This document shows positions 43,906 to 53,225 of a DNA stretch of 64,000 nucleotides, one piece after another (positions within the stretch are counted from its first letter, which is position 1; each line of letters begins with the position of its first letter). The stretch lies in contig CAVVPY010000001.1 of assembly GCA_963750295.1 (NCBI GenBank), forward strand, positions 1,178,001 through 1,242,000. The letters run 5' to 3'. A program made the translations under genes and the position numbers. The notes under the pieces were generated by a model. That model saw only the letters and a program-made list of their open reading frames with translations. It was not told the origin of the DNA and ran no database searches. Origin of the DNA: CAVVPY01 sp963750295 (GTDB taxonomy: Bacteria > Actinomycetota > Actinomycetes > Mycobacteriales > Jatrophihabitantaceae).

Positions 43906-43984
43906 GGTGGACAGTCTGCCAGCGGGCTCCGATAGCGTTACCGGTGATCCGACCGGCGTACCGGCTGGCCGGCGGGAAGGAACC

Positions 43985-45008
43985 GTGGCCGCAAGCATCG
44001 AGGACGTCGCGCGACGGGCGGGCGTGTCGATCGCGACCGTGTCGCGAGCGCTGCGCGGGCTGCCCGACGTGGCCAGTGCCACGCGCGAACGTGTTCTCGA
44101 AGCGGCCGCCGACCTCGACTACGTCGCCTCGCCGTTCGCCGCCCGGCTCGCCAGCGGCCGCACGGCAACAGTCGGGGTGGTCGTCCCGTTCGTCAACCGC
44201 TGGTTCTTCGCCGAGGTCATCGACACCGTCGAGACGGCGCTGCGGACGGCGGGTTTCGACCTGCTGCTCTACAACCTCGGCGACTGAAGCCGGCCGGTCG
44301 CGGTTCTTCGATGTCATGCCGATGCGCAAGCGCGTCGACGCCGTCCTCGTCGTCAGCCTGGTGCATCGAACGACGAGGAGATCGCGACGCTCGCGTCGCT
44401 GGGCTGCCCGGTCGGCCTGCTCGGATTCGACCACCCCGGGTTCCTGTCGACCCGCATCGACGACGTCGGTTCGGCGCGCACAGGCCGTGCAGCACCTGAT
44501 CGAGCTCGGCCACCGGCGGATCGGGCTGATCGGCGGCGACACCGACGACCCGATGCGCTTCACGCCGCCGTTGCACCGCCAGGACGGCTACCACCACGCT
44601 CTGCGAGCGGCGGGCATCGAGCCGGAACCGGCTCTCGAGGTGCTCGGCTATTTCACCATCGACGGCGGCAGGCAGGCGTGCGAACGCCTGCTCGCCCATG
44701 CCCGAGCGGCCGACCGCGATCTTCGCCGAGAGCGACGAGATGGCCTACGGCGCGCTGTGGACGCTGCGCACGCACGGCCTGCGGGTGCCTGAGGATGTCG
44801 CCGTCATCGGCTTCGACGACCACGCCAACGCCGAACTGATGGACCTGTCGACCGTGCGGCAGCCGGTTGCCGAACAGGCGCTGGACGTGACGACCCGGCT
44901 GCTCGCCGCCATCGCGACGGACCCCGGCGACGAGGCCTCGACGACGTGGTGCTGCCGACCGAGTTGATCGTGCGCGGCAGCACCGACAGCTCGCGGTCGG
45001 TCTTCTGA
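43985..45008 (+). pseudogene. LacI-family transcriptional regulator, frame broken
   Basis: GTG 43985 starts an intact N-terminal headpiece (Ile-Glu-Asp-Val-Ala-Arg-Arg-Ala-Gly-Val-Ser-Ile-Ala-Thr-Val-Ser-Arg-Ala-Leu-Arg-Gly) and the first 100 residues, then hits TGA at 44285. The periplasmic-binding-like domain continues in other frames: Arg-Val-Asp-Ala-Val-Leu, Gly-x-Asp-His-Pro-Gly, Gly-His-Arg-Arg-Ile-Gly-Leu-Ile-Gly-Gly, Glu-Ser-Asp-Glu-Met-Ala-Tyr-Gly, Ile-Gly-Phe-Asp-Asp and a closing Arg-Gly-Ser-Thr. About five frame changes. Full length would be near 340 residues. It is divergent from the amidohydrolase, a possible target. Confidence 0.78.
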
Positions 45009-45010
45009 CC

Positions 45011-45951
45011 GTGGCGCGAGCGCCGCGTGCCGGACGGGCGGGCACGTTGATGCTCGTCGACGCGGCCAACCTGTATTTCCGCGCGTTCTACGCGCGTGCC
45101 CGAGTCGATCACCGCCCCGGACGGTCGGCCGGTGAATGCGGTGCGCGGGTTACCTCGACATGACGGCCGACGCTGATCGAGCGGCGCCGCCCGACCCGGC
45201 TACGTCGCCTGCCTGGACCTGGCCTGGCGCCCGGCCGTTCCGCGTCGCGCTCATCCCCTCCTACAAGGCGCACCGGGTCGCGCCGCGGCGGCGGAGAGCA
45301 GATCCCGCCGACGCCTGGTGCCGCAGGTCGTCCAGCTGCTCGACGTCCTCGGCGCGCTCGGGCTGGCTGACGGCCGGGGCCGAGGGTTTCGAGGCCGACG
45401 ACGTGATCGCGACCCTCGCCGCGCGCGACGCCGACCGGGTCGAGATCGTCAGCGGCGACCGCGACCTGCTGGCGCTCGCGACCGACCGGGTCACCGTCCT
45501 CTACACCGGTCGCGGCATCGCCAAGATGGCCGAGATGGGGCCGGCCGAGGTCCTGGCGAAGTACGGCGTCCCCGCCGAGCACTACGCCGATTTTGCCGTG
45601 CTGCGCGGCGACCCGAGCGACGGCCTGCCCGGCGTCGCCGGGGTCGGCGAGAAGGCCGCCGCGGCGATCGTGTCGCGCTTCGGTGCGATCGAAGACATCC
45701 TCACCGCCGCCGCGCAGGGTTCGCGCGGGTTTCCACCCGGCGCGCACACCAAGGTGCTTGCCGCACAGGACTACCTCGCGCACGCGCCGGACGCGGTGCG
45801 CGGTCGACTCGACGTCCCGGTGCCCGACCTCGACGACAAGCTACGCGTCGAGCCCGCCGACCCGGACCGGCTGGCGGAGCTGGTCGACCAACTCGGTATC
45901 GACGCGCCCGTGCGGCGGCTGCAGGCAGCGATCGCCTCGGCGCTTCGCTAG
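45011..45951 (+). pseudogene. 5'-3' exonuclease (Pol I-like N-terminal domain), frame broken
   Basis: About 310 residues if joined. The beginning, Leu-Met-Leu-Val-Asp-Ala-Ala-Asn-Leu-Tyr-Phe-Arg-Ala-Phe, and the segments Val-Asn-Ala-Val-Arg-Gly and Ser-Tyr-Lys-Ala-His-Arg are in three frames. The rest (45370-45951) is intact: Glu-Ala-Asp-Asp-Val-Ile-Ala-Thr-Leu, Ile-Val-Ser-Gly-Asp-Arg-Asp, and the helix-hairpin-helix Gly-Leu-Pro-Gly-Val-Ala-Gly-Val-Gly-Glu-Lys-Ala-Ala. It is a stand-alone FEN-like nuclease acting on flaps or RNA primers. GTG 45011 lies 2 bp after the LacI gene stop. Confidence 0.82.
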
Positions 45952-45976
45952 CTGCGCGCCCTCGCCGGCGCGCGGG

Positions 45977-47149
45977 TCAGCCGCCGGTGACCTGGTACTT
46001 GCCCTTGTCATCGAGCAGCTTCACCGAGAACGTCTTGCCGCCCGTCCCGTGCAGGTGAAGGTCTTGCCCTTCTCGACCTTGATGTCCGCGCCGCCGTTGC
46101 ACGTGACGGTGGCGACCGAGAAGGTCTTCTCGATGTAGCCCTCGACCGCGGTATGGCGCAGGTTCGTCGTCACCAGCCAGCTCGGCTTGACGACGACGAA
46201 CAGCACCACTGCTGCGACGGCGACCGCGACGAGCAGCACGAGCAGGGACCAGAGCAGACCCCTGCCCCGCTTCTTGGGTTCGGCCACCGGCGTGAACGGC
46301 TGGCTGGACTGGACGTAGCCCGGCTGGGCGTAGCCCGCTTGCGGGTAGCCCTGCTGCGGGTAGCCCTGCTGCTGGGCGTAACCCTGCTGCGGGTAGCTCT
46401 GCTGCGGGTAACCCTGCTGGCCGTAGCTCTGCTGCGGGTAACCCTCTTGCGGATAGCCCTGCTGCCCGTAGCCCTGCTGCCCGTAGCCCTGCTGGCCGTA
46501 GCCCTGTTGCCCGTAGCCCTGTTGCCCGTAGCCGGCTGCTGTGCCCGTAGCCCTGTTGCCCGTAGCCCTGTTGCCCGTAGCCCTGTTGCCCGTAGCCCTG
46601 TTGCCCGTAGCCCTGCTGCTGGTCATATGACGGTGGCTGCGCGTAGCCCGCCTGGCCGTAGGGCGGCTGCTGCCCGTAGTCGGGCTGCGCGTACCCGCCG
46701 TCGGGCACCGGGGGGTACACGCGGGTGTGGCCGTCGTCCTCAGTCGGCATCGAGGTGGTGTCCGCCGCCGGCTCAGGCGAGGGCCGTCCCGCCTCGAAGT
46801 ACTGCGTCGGGCTCTCGTCCTGACTCGGCCACGGCGCGGCCGGTGCGGCCTCGCCGGCCATCGGATAGGCGGTGGTCGCGCCCTCGGAGTCGACCGGCAG
46901 CCCACCGGTCTCGTGCGGCGCGGACTCCACTGGCCACTGCTGGGTGGCCTGAGGGTCCGGGGCGGGTTGGGGGTCCGGGGTCGGCCACGCGGGCGCGGGC
47001 GCCGGCTGTTCCGGCTGGGTCCGCTGCCCGGCGGGTGGGTCGGCCGCGGGCTGCTCGGACCAGGTGGGCTCGGGCCGTTCCGGCTGGTCGGTGTCCCCGT
47101 CCTTGGCCCGGTCGCTGCCCTGATAACCCTGGTCGCCCTGGTCGCTCAT
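45977..47149 (-). pseudogene. DUF4333 membrane protein with Gln/Gly/Tyr repeats, frame broken
   Basis: The N-terminal about 170 residues are Pro/Gln/Ala/Glu-rich and disordered. Next is a long run of Gly-Tyr-Gly-Gln-Gln and Gly-Tyr-Pro-Gln-Gln pentapeptides (about 170-280), a basic Lys-Lys-Arg-Gly-Arg, one membrane helix, and a C-terminal DUF4333 domain with two Cys (Ala-Thr-Val-Thr-Cys, Phe-Thr-Cys-Thr-Gly). The frame shifts inside the DNA repeats near 46540 and again near 46050. The layout is that of actinobacterial envelope proteins with a cytoplasmic low-complexity arm and an external DUF4333 domain. Function unknown. Confidence 0.78.
46318..46625. repeat. Tandem 15-bp repeat coding for Gly-Tyr-Gly/Pro-Gln-Gln
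   Basis: About 20 imperfect copies of a 15-bp unit, best preserved as GTAGCCCTGTTGCCC between 46480 and 46620, diverging towards 46320. Each unit codes for a pentapeptide on the minus strand. One unit near 46535-46550 is irregular and coincides with a frame change, consistent with slippage or a read error. Confidence 0.85.
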
Positions 47150-47305
47150 CGGTGGGTCCTCGTCGTGAGTCGGTGGATCGTCTCCGGTCCCGGACGTGGC
47201 TCACCAAGAGTCGTCGGCGTGTCCGCCCGGCTGCGGCACACGCTACTGCGAATAGCTGGGCACCCGCAGCCGACCCTGCCGCTCGCCGTCCGGCCGAGTC
47301 GATCT

Positions 47306-50040
47306 TCAGGCCTGCATGCTCTGCGCCACGACGCCGCGCCGCACCGCCGCAGCTGCCGCCCGCGCGGTGGCGGCGATCGGCGCGACTTCGCCGCCCGGCG
47401 CAGGCAGGCCCGACAGCTGCTCCAGCAGGTCGAGCACCTGCTTGCACCAGCGCACGAAGTCACCGGCCGACAGTTCCGATCCGGCCTGGGCAGCGGCAGC
47501 CAGCGCCCGGTCGAGGCGTTCGCCGCGAGCCCATCGGTACAGCGCCCACACGACCCCGAGTTCGGGTTCGCGGCTGGCCGGCAGGCCCGAGCTCGTCCTC
47601 GTCCGTCGACGACGGCAGCCCAGACCCGGACGGTCTCAGCGAGCGCGTCGCGTACCGCCTCGTCGGGCATCCGCTCCAGTGGCCGCTCGTCGCGCCGCGG
47701 CTCGTAGATCAGTGTGGAGACGACGGCGCCAGTTGCGCGGGGTCCAGCCCGTCCCAGATACCGGCCCGCAGGCACTCGGCGATGACCAGGTCGCTCTCGG
47801 ACCAGATCCGGGCCAGCTGCCTGCCAGGCGGCGTGGTCTCGTCCGCGGCGAGGAAGCCGCGCCGGTCGAGCATCCGGCAGATCTGGTCGAAGCGGCGCCC
47901 CAGCGAGCCGGTGCGGCCCTCGATGCGGCGGCGCAGGTCGTCGGTCTCGCGTTCGCAGCCGGGAACGCCGCTCGGCCCAGCGCATGTGCTGCTCCCGGTC
48001 GGCGCAGCCGTGGCACGGGTGGGCCCGCAGCTCGGCCCGCAGCCGATGCACCTCGCCGTCCTCGCCTTCGCTGCCGTTCGGCCCGCGGCGGCGCCGGCCG
48101 GCGTCCTCCGGCAGGTCGAGCGCCCGCAGGCTGGACACCAGGTCGCGCCGGCCTGCGGCGAACGGTGATCGACGTGCTTGGGCAAGCGCACGTGGCCGAG
48201 CACGTCGGCCGCTACGGTGAAGTCGACGATCGACAGCCGTCCGGCCCAGCGTGCCTCGGTCACGACGAGCGGGATGCGGGTCGTCGCGCGACCGCGACGC
48301 CCGGGTCGACGACGACGGCCAGCCCTGCTCGGCGGCCGGACGGCACGCGGATCACGTCGCCGGGACGCAGCGCCTCGAGCGACTGCGCCACGGCCACCTT
48401 GCGGGCACGCGCGCCCTTGCGGGACAGCTCGGCCTCGCGCTCGGACAATGCCCGCCGCAGCGCCGCGTACTCGTCGAGATCGCCGAGGTGGCACGACATC
48501 TGCCGTTGGTGCTCGCCGCAGGGTGTCCTCGTTGCGGCGGATCTGCTTGGCCAGCCCGGCGACGGCGCGGTCGGCCTGGAACTGGGCGAACGACGACTCG
48601 AGCAGGTCACGCGCGGCCGCGCGGCCCATCTGGCCGACGAGGTTGACCGCCATGTTGTAGGACGGGCGGAACGAGGAGCGCAGCGGGTACGTCCGGGTCG
48701 AGGCCAGGCCGGCCACCCGCGCCGGATCGACGTCGGGCGACCAGACGACGACCGCGTGGCCCTCGACGTCGATCCCGCGGCGCCCGGCGCGGCCGGTCAG
48801 CTGCGTGTACTCGCCGGGTGTCAGGTCGGCATGCGTCTCGCCGTTGAACTTCGACGAGCCGTTCCAGCACCACCGTCCGGGCCGGCATGTTGATGCCGAG
48901 CGCGAGGGTCTCGGTCGCGAACACCGCCTTCACCAGCCCGCGGACGAACAACTCCTCGACGGTCTCCTTGAACGCCGGGACCAGCCCGGCATGGTGCGCT
49001 GCCACGCCGCGGCGCACGCCGTCGCGCCAGTCCCAGTAGCCGAGCACCTCGAGGTCGTCGGCAGCCAGGGTCGCCGTGCGCGCCTCGACGATCTCGTCGA
49101 TCTCGGCCCGCTCGTCCTCGTCGGTGAGCCACAGCCCGCCGTCCACGCACTGCCGCACGGCCGCGTCACACCCGGTCCGGCTGAAGATGAACGTGATCGC
49201 CGGCAGCAGGCCGTCGGCGTCGAGCCGGGCGATCACGTCGGTGCGGTACGGCGGGCGCCATCCCCGCGGCGGTCTCCCGCTACCGCGGCGGTTGTACGAG
49301 CCGGGATCGATGATGCGTAGCCGCTCGCCCACGTGCCGTTGCAGTTCGGGATCGACGACGGTGCCGTCCCCGCTGAACAGATCGAACAACCGGCGGCCGA
49401 CGAGCATGTGCTGCCACAGCGGCACCGGACGCTGCTCGTGCACGATGACGCGGGTCTGGCCGCGGACGGAGACCAGCCACTCGCCGAACTCCTCGGCGTT
49501 GGACACCGTCGCGGACAGGCTGACCAGCCGGACGGCGGCAGGCAGGTGGATGATCACCTCTTCCCACACACCGCCGCGGAAGCGGTCGCCGAGGTAGTGC
49601 ACCTCGTCCATGACGACGTAGCCGAGCCCGGCGAGCGACCGGCTGCCGACGTAGAGCATGTTGCGCAGCACCTCGGTCGTCATCACGATGATCGGGGCGT
49701 CCGCGTTGACCGAGTTGTCACCGGTGAGCAGTCCGACCTGGTGCGGGCCGTAGCGCAGCACCAGGTCGTTGTACTTCTGGTTGGACAGCGCCTTGATCGG
49801 CGTCGTGTAGAAGCACTTCTGGCCGGCAGCGAGCGCCAGATGGACGGCGAACTCGCCGACCACGGTCTTGCCGGCCCCGGTCGGGGCGCAGACCAGCACC
49901 GAGTAGCCGTCCTCGAGCGCCTCGGCAGCGGCAAGCTGGAAGTCGTCGAGGTCGAACGGGTAGCCGGCGCGGAAGTCCGCGAGCGCGGGCCGGGCCTGCC
50001 GGTCACGTGCCGCCGCATATCGATCACTCGGCGACGACAT
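47306..50040 (-). pseudogene. HelY/Ski2-like DEAD/DEAH-box RNA helicase, frame broken
   Basis: The N-terminal 390 residues are intact: Gln motif region, Walker A Ala-Pro-Thr-Gly-Ala-Gly-Lys-Thr near 52-59, Asp-Glu-Val-His near 148, Ser-Ala-Thr near 177, Phe-Ser-Arg-Thr-Gly-Cys and Gly-Ile-Asn-Met-Pro-Ala-Arg. After about 48845 the frame changes repeatedly; motif VI Gln-Leu-Thr-Gly-Arg-Ala-Gly-Arg-Arg-Gly and the C-terminal DSHCT-like region are split over three frames, with about seven changes down to 47570. Joined length is about 910 residues, as in mycobacterial HelY. It follows tatC on the same strand, as in many actinobacteria. Confidence 0.85.
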
Positions 50041-50088
50041 GCGCTCAGCGTAGTGAGGCTCGGGTCCGTCGACGTCCTCGGCGGATCG

Positions 50089-50988
50089 TCAGGTGGTGTC
50101 GTTCCACCCGTCGTCGCCGCCGATGCGCTGCGGCAAGGGATCGATCTGGGACGGGACGTCGTCCTCGAGGTGCTCCTGCTCGCGCGCGGCAGCGACCCGC
50201 TTGGCCTTGCGCCGGTCGTGGACGACCGCGAACAGCACGGCCACCTCGAACAGCAACACCATCGGCGCGGCCATCGCGATCATCGTGAACGGGTCGGTGC
50301 TCGGCGTGGCGATGGCCGCGAAGGTGAAGATCAAGAAGATGCCGAGGCGCTGGGACTTCACCAGCAGCTTCGCGGGCAGGACTCCGGCCATGTTCGCCAT
50401 GACGACGATCAGCGGCAACTCGAACGCCGACCCGAACACCACCAGCATCAGCGTGACGAACGAGAGGTACTCGGTGATCGTCAAGATGGCCTGGGTGCCC
50501 TCGCCCGCGGTCTTGAGCAGGATGTTGAGACCCTTCGACAGCACGACGTAGGCGAGGGTCATGCCGGCGACGAAGAGCACCGTCGACGCGGCGATGAAGA
50601 TGATCGAGTACTTGCGCTCGTTCTTGCGCAGCCCGGGCGTGATGAAGGCCCAGATCTGGTACAACCACAGCGGCCCGGTGAGGACCGCCCCCGCGATGAC
50701 CGAGACCTTGAGCCTCGCGGTGAAACCGTCCAGCACGCCCTGGTAGGTGAGGACGCATTCGGTGACACCCTGTGGCTGGTAGCGGTACTTCGCCGGCACC
50801 GAGCAGTAGGGGTTCTTCAGGAAGTCCAGGATGGGCAGGTAGAAGATCCACCCCAGCACGGCACCGGCCACGATGATCAGGACCATGTAGATCAGCCGCC
50901 GGCGAAGTTCGCGCAGGTGGTCCATGACCGCCATGCGTCCCTCGGGATTGTGCCGCCGACGCCGCACCGGCCGGGCCACTCGGGCCAT
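50089..50988 (-). CDS. tatC: Sec-independent protein translocase TatC
   Basis: 299 residues with six membrane helices. The N-terminal signature Met-x-His-Leu-Arg-Glu-Leu-Arg-Arg-Arg and the conserved Phe-Ile-Thr-Pro-Gly-Leu near helix III are typical of TatC; Phe-Glu-Leu-Pro in helix IV also fits. A basic C-terminal tail (about 250-299) faces the cytoplasm. It recognises twin-arginine signals such as the one on the Rieske protein at 59.5 kb. ATG 50988 overlaps the preceding small gene stop by one base (TGATG). Confidence 0.93.
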   Translation of the reverse strand: MARVARPVRRRRHNPEGRMAVMDHLRELRRRLIYMVLIIVAGAVLGWIFYLPILDFLKNPYCSVPAKYRYQPQGVTECVLTYQGVLDGFTARLKVSVIAGAVLTGPLWLYQIWAFITPGLRKNERKYSIIFIAASTVLFVAGMTLAYVVLSKGLNILLKTAGEGTQAILTITEYLSFVTLMLVVFGSAFELPLIVVMANMAGVLPAKLLVKSQRLGIFLIFTFAAIATPSTDPFTMIAMAAPMVLLFEVAVLFAVVHDRRKAKRVAAAREQEHLEDDVPSQIDPLPQRIGGDDGWNDTT

Positions 50989-51194
50989 CAGCCAGGTCCG
51001 GGTTCGGTGGCACGGGCCTGCAACGTCGCAGCCTCGGCCTGCAGGCCCTGCGCTCGCTCGGCCAACGCCTGCAGGCGGGCAGCTTCCCGCCGCAGCCGCT
51101 GCGTCTTCCAGCGCACCTCGTACAGCACGAAGCCGAACACCACCAGCGCAAGCACGACCGCGCCGATCCACGATCCCAGCACGATCCAGCCCAC
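50988..51194 (-). CDS. Single-pass membrane protein with C-terminal coiled coil
   Basis: 68 residues from GTG 51194. One membrane helix (about 3-25) is followed by a basic/Gln/Ala-rich amphipathic helix with heptad-like Leu/Ala spacing. It sits where tatA usually lies between pafC and tatC, but it lacks the TatA hallmark Phe-Gly-x-Lys-Lys-Leu-Pro, so I do not call it TatA. Some actinobacteria have a small membrane protein gene in the same slot. Function unknown. Confidence 0.6.
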   Translation of the reverse strand: MGWIVLGSWIGAVVLALVVFGFVLYEVRWKTQRLRREAARLQALAERAQGLQAEAATLQARATEPGPG

Positions 51195-51217
51195 ACCACA
51201 GACCCTACTTCGCGACC

Positions 51218-52171
51218 TCAGTCCGATGCGTAGGCGGCGAGGGCGGTACCGGCGTCGGACCGGATCGACTCGGCCAGCCAGCCGGGCGAGAGCACCTCGA
51301 CCTGGGCGCCGGAGCCGAGGACGAGGGCACGCACCCACGCCGGCTCCGACACGCGCAGGCTGACCTGCAACCCCTCGTCCAGCTCGATCACCTCTTCGGT
51401 CGGGTAGTAGTCGGCGACCCAGGCGTAGGCGGGCGCGACGCGAAGTACCGCCAGCAGGTGCTCGGAGGCAGGCTGGAAGACACCCTCGGCCAGATCGCGT
51501 AATTGCAGGTCGGCGGGCGGGCGGGCCGGCTCGTCGAGCAGCCGCACGTCCTCGACCCGGTCGACGCGGAAGATCCGCACGCCCTCCGCCCGGCGGCACC
51601 AGGCCTCGAGGTAGGCATGACCGTCGAGCTCGAAGACGCGCAGCGGGTCGACGATGCGCTCCGTGCTCTCGTCCCGCGCCGCGGTGTAGTAGCGCAGTTC
51701 GAGCGCGCGCGCCTGGTCCACCGCGCGGCGCAGGACCGGAAGCAACCGCGTCACCTCGTCGAGCTGGACGGCGACCGTGGCATCGTCCACCACACCGCCG
51801 GCGGCAGCCTCCACCTTCGCCAGCGCCCGCTGGACGGCGTCCAGATCCGCCAGCCCGGGCGTCTCGGCGAGGGTGCGCAGGGCGACCACGAGGGCAAGCG
51901 CCTCCTCGGCGGTGAGGCGGAGCGGACGCGACATCCCCGCGTCGAAGATCACCGAGACGGTGTCACCCTCGAAGGACAGGTCGATCAGGTCACCGGGCGA
52001 ATGACCGGGCAGCCCGCACATCCACAGCAGCTGCAGATCGCGGCGCAGCTGTCCCTCGGTGATGCCGAAGTCGGCGGCCGCATCGGCGATCTTGATGCCC
52101 GGGCGGGCCTGCAGGTACGGGACGAGGGCAAGCAGCCTGGGCAGCCGCTGCTCGTTGCCCGCGTTGGCCAT
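51218..52171 (-). CDS. pafC: WYL-domain transcriptional activator PafC
   Basis: 317 residues. N-terminal winged-helix DNA-binding part (Ile-Ala-Asp-Ala-Ala-Ala-Asp-Phe-Gly-Ile-Thr-Glu-Gly-Gln-Leu-Arg-Arg-Asp-Leu, about 29-47), a middle WYL domain with Leu-Arg-Tyr-Tyr and Tyr-Leu-Glu-Ala-Trp-Cys near 185, and a WCX C-terminal extension. With PafB it forms a heterodimer that activates DNA-damage genes in actinobacteria independently of LexA. ATG 52171 shares one base with the pafB stop. Confidence 0.92.
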   Translation of the reverse strand: MANAGNEQRLPRLLALVPYLQARPGIKIADAAADFGITEGQLRRDLQLLWMCGLPGHSPGDLIDLSFEGDTVSVIFDAGMSRPLRLTAEEALALVVALRTLAETPGLADLDAVQRALAKVEAAAGGVVDDATVAVQLDEVTRLLPVLRRAVDQARALELRYYTAARDESTERIVDPLRVFELDGHAYLEAWCRRAEGVRIFRVDRVEDVRLLDEPARPPADLQLRDLAEGVFQPASEHLLAVLRVAPAYAWVADYYPTEEVIELDEGLQVSLRVSEPAWVRALVLGSGAQVEVLSPGWLAESIRSDAGTALAAYASD

Positions 52172-53193
52172 CAGTGCTGGTCCCCCGCCGCGGCGGCCAG
52201 CCGCTCGACGACGGCATCGACGAGGTCGGGCGGGTCCAGGACGCGTGCGCCCGCGCCCACGCTCGCGATCTGGCGTGCCAGCCGGCGGGTGTCGGTGAAG
52301 GTGATCGCCAGCACTCCGTCGTCGTCGGTGTTCGCGATGCGCCGCAGCGACGCAGCCGGACCGCTGACGCGCACATGTGCCAGCCGACCCTCGTCGGGAC
52401 GCCGACCGGCGACCATGTCCAGCAGGTCCACCTTCTCGGGGCGTTCGAACGCTCCTGCCGGCCCGTCGAAGTCGACCGGCCCGACGATCCGGGAGAGGCG
52501 GAAGCTGCGCGGCTCGTCCCGTCCGCGGTCCTGGCCGGCGGTGTACCAGCGCCCGCGCCAGGACAGCACGCCCCACGGCTCGAGGCGGCGCTGCTCGGCT
52601 GAATCGGCGCCGGCCTTGATGTAGGCGAAGCTGACCGGACGTGCCGTGCGGGCGGCTTCGAGCAGAGTGGGCAGGCTCGGGTCGCTGGTGTCGAGGTTGG
52701 GCATGCTGCCCGGTGGCGCGTCGTCCTGGACGTCGGTGCCCGCCGCACGCAACTTGATCAGCGCGGCCCGTGCCGGTGCGCCCAGGGTGGCCGAGCGCCA
52801 CAGCCGCGAGGCGAGTCCGACCGCCGCCGCCTCGTCCGCGTCGAACTCGATGGGCGGCAACTCGTAATCGCGCCGCGTGATCCGGTAACCGTCCTCGGCA
52901 TCGAAGTGGCTGTTCCGGCCGGTCTCGAGCGGGATGCCGAGATCGCGCAGTTCGGCCTTGTCGCGTTCGAACATCCGCTTGAACGCCTCGTCGGTCGACC
53001 GCGAGCCGTCGGCCGCCTCGTAGCCGGGCACCGCATCACGGATCCGCTCGGCGGTGAGGAACTGGCGGGTCGAGAGCAGGCAGATCACCAGGTTGACGAG
53101 TCGCTCCGCGCGCCGGGCAGCCATATCGTCAAAACTAAGTCCTCGGCCGACCCGGCGGGGCTGCGACACGACTGCTGTCCGCTTCGTCGCCAT
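52171..53193 (-). CDS. pafB: WYL-domain transcriptional activator PafB
   Basis: 340 residues from ATG 53193. HTH region Arg-Leu-Val-Asn-Leu-Val-Ile-Cys-Leu-Leu (about 31-40) with the Arg-x2-Phe-Glu-Arg-Asp-Lys-x2-Leu-Arg helix typical of PafB. Then a WYL domain (Val-Ser-Phe-Ala-Tyr, Leu-Ser-Trp-Arg-Gly-Arg-Trp-Tyr-Thr-Ala-Gly-Gln-Asp) and a WCX domain. It has about 22 extra N-terminal residues compared with usual PafB, so ATG 53124 may be the true start. Partner of PafC; downstream of pafA with a 32-bp gap. Confidence 0.92.
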   Translation of the reverse strand: MATKRTAVVSQPRRVGRGLSFDDMAARRAERLVNLVICLLSTRQFLTAERIRDAVPGYEAADGSRSTDEAFKRMFERDKAELRDLGIPLETGRNSHFDAEDGYRITRRDYELPPIEFDADEAAAVGLASRLWRSATLGAPARAALIKLRAAGTDVQDDAPPGSMPNLDTSDPSLPTLLEAARTARPVSFAYIKAGADSAEQRRLEPWGVLSWRGRWYTAGQDRGRDEPRSFRLSRIVGPVDFDGPAGAFERPEKVDLLDMVAGRRPDEGRLAHVRVSGPAASLRRIANTDDDGVLAITFTDTRRLARQIASVGAGARVLDPPDLVDAVVERLAAAAGDQH

Positions 53194-53225
53194 CCCACGA
53201 TTGTGACCGATCCGGCCGCACGGGT

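Noticed and set aside
46318..46625. CRISPR-like repeat array
   Set aside because: The repeats are contiguous 15-bp coding units with no spacers and no cas genes.
33396..50040. Programmed ribosomal frameshifting as the cause of the split genes
   Set aside because: There are dozens of shifts in unrelated genes, in both directions and without recurring slippery sequences; sequence error is simpler.
50988..51194. TatA
   Set aside because: One helix and an amphipathic tail are present, but the Phe-Gly-x-Lys-x-Leu-Pro hinge is missing and the tail looks like a coiled coil.
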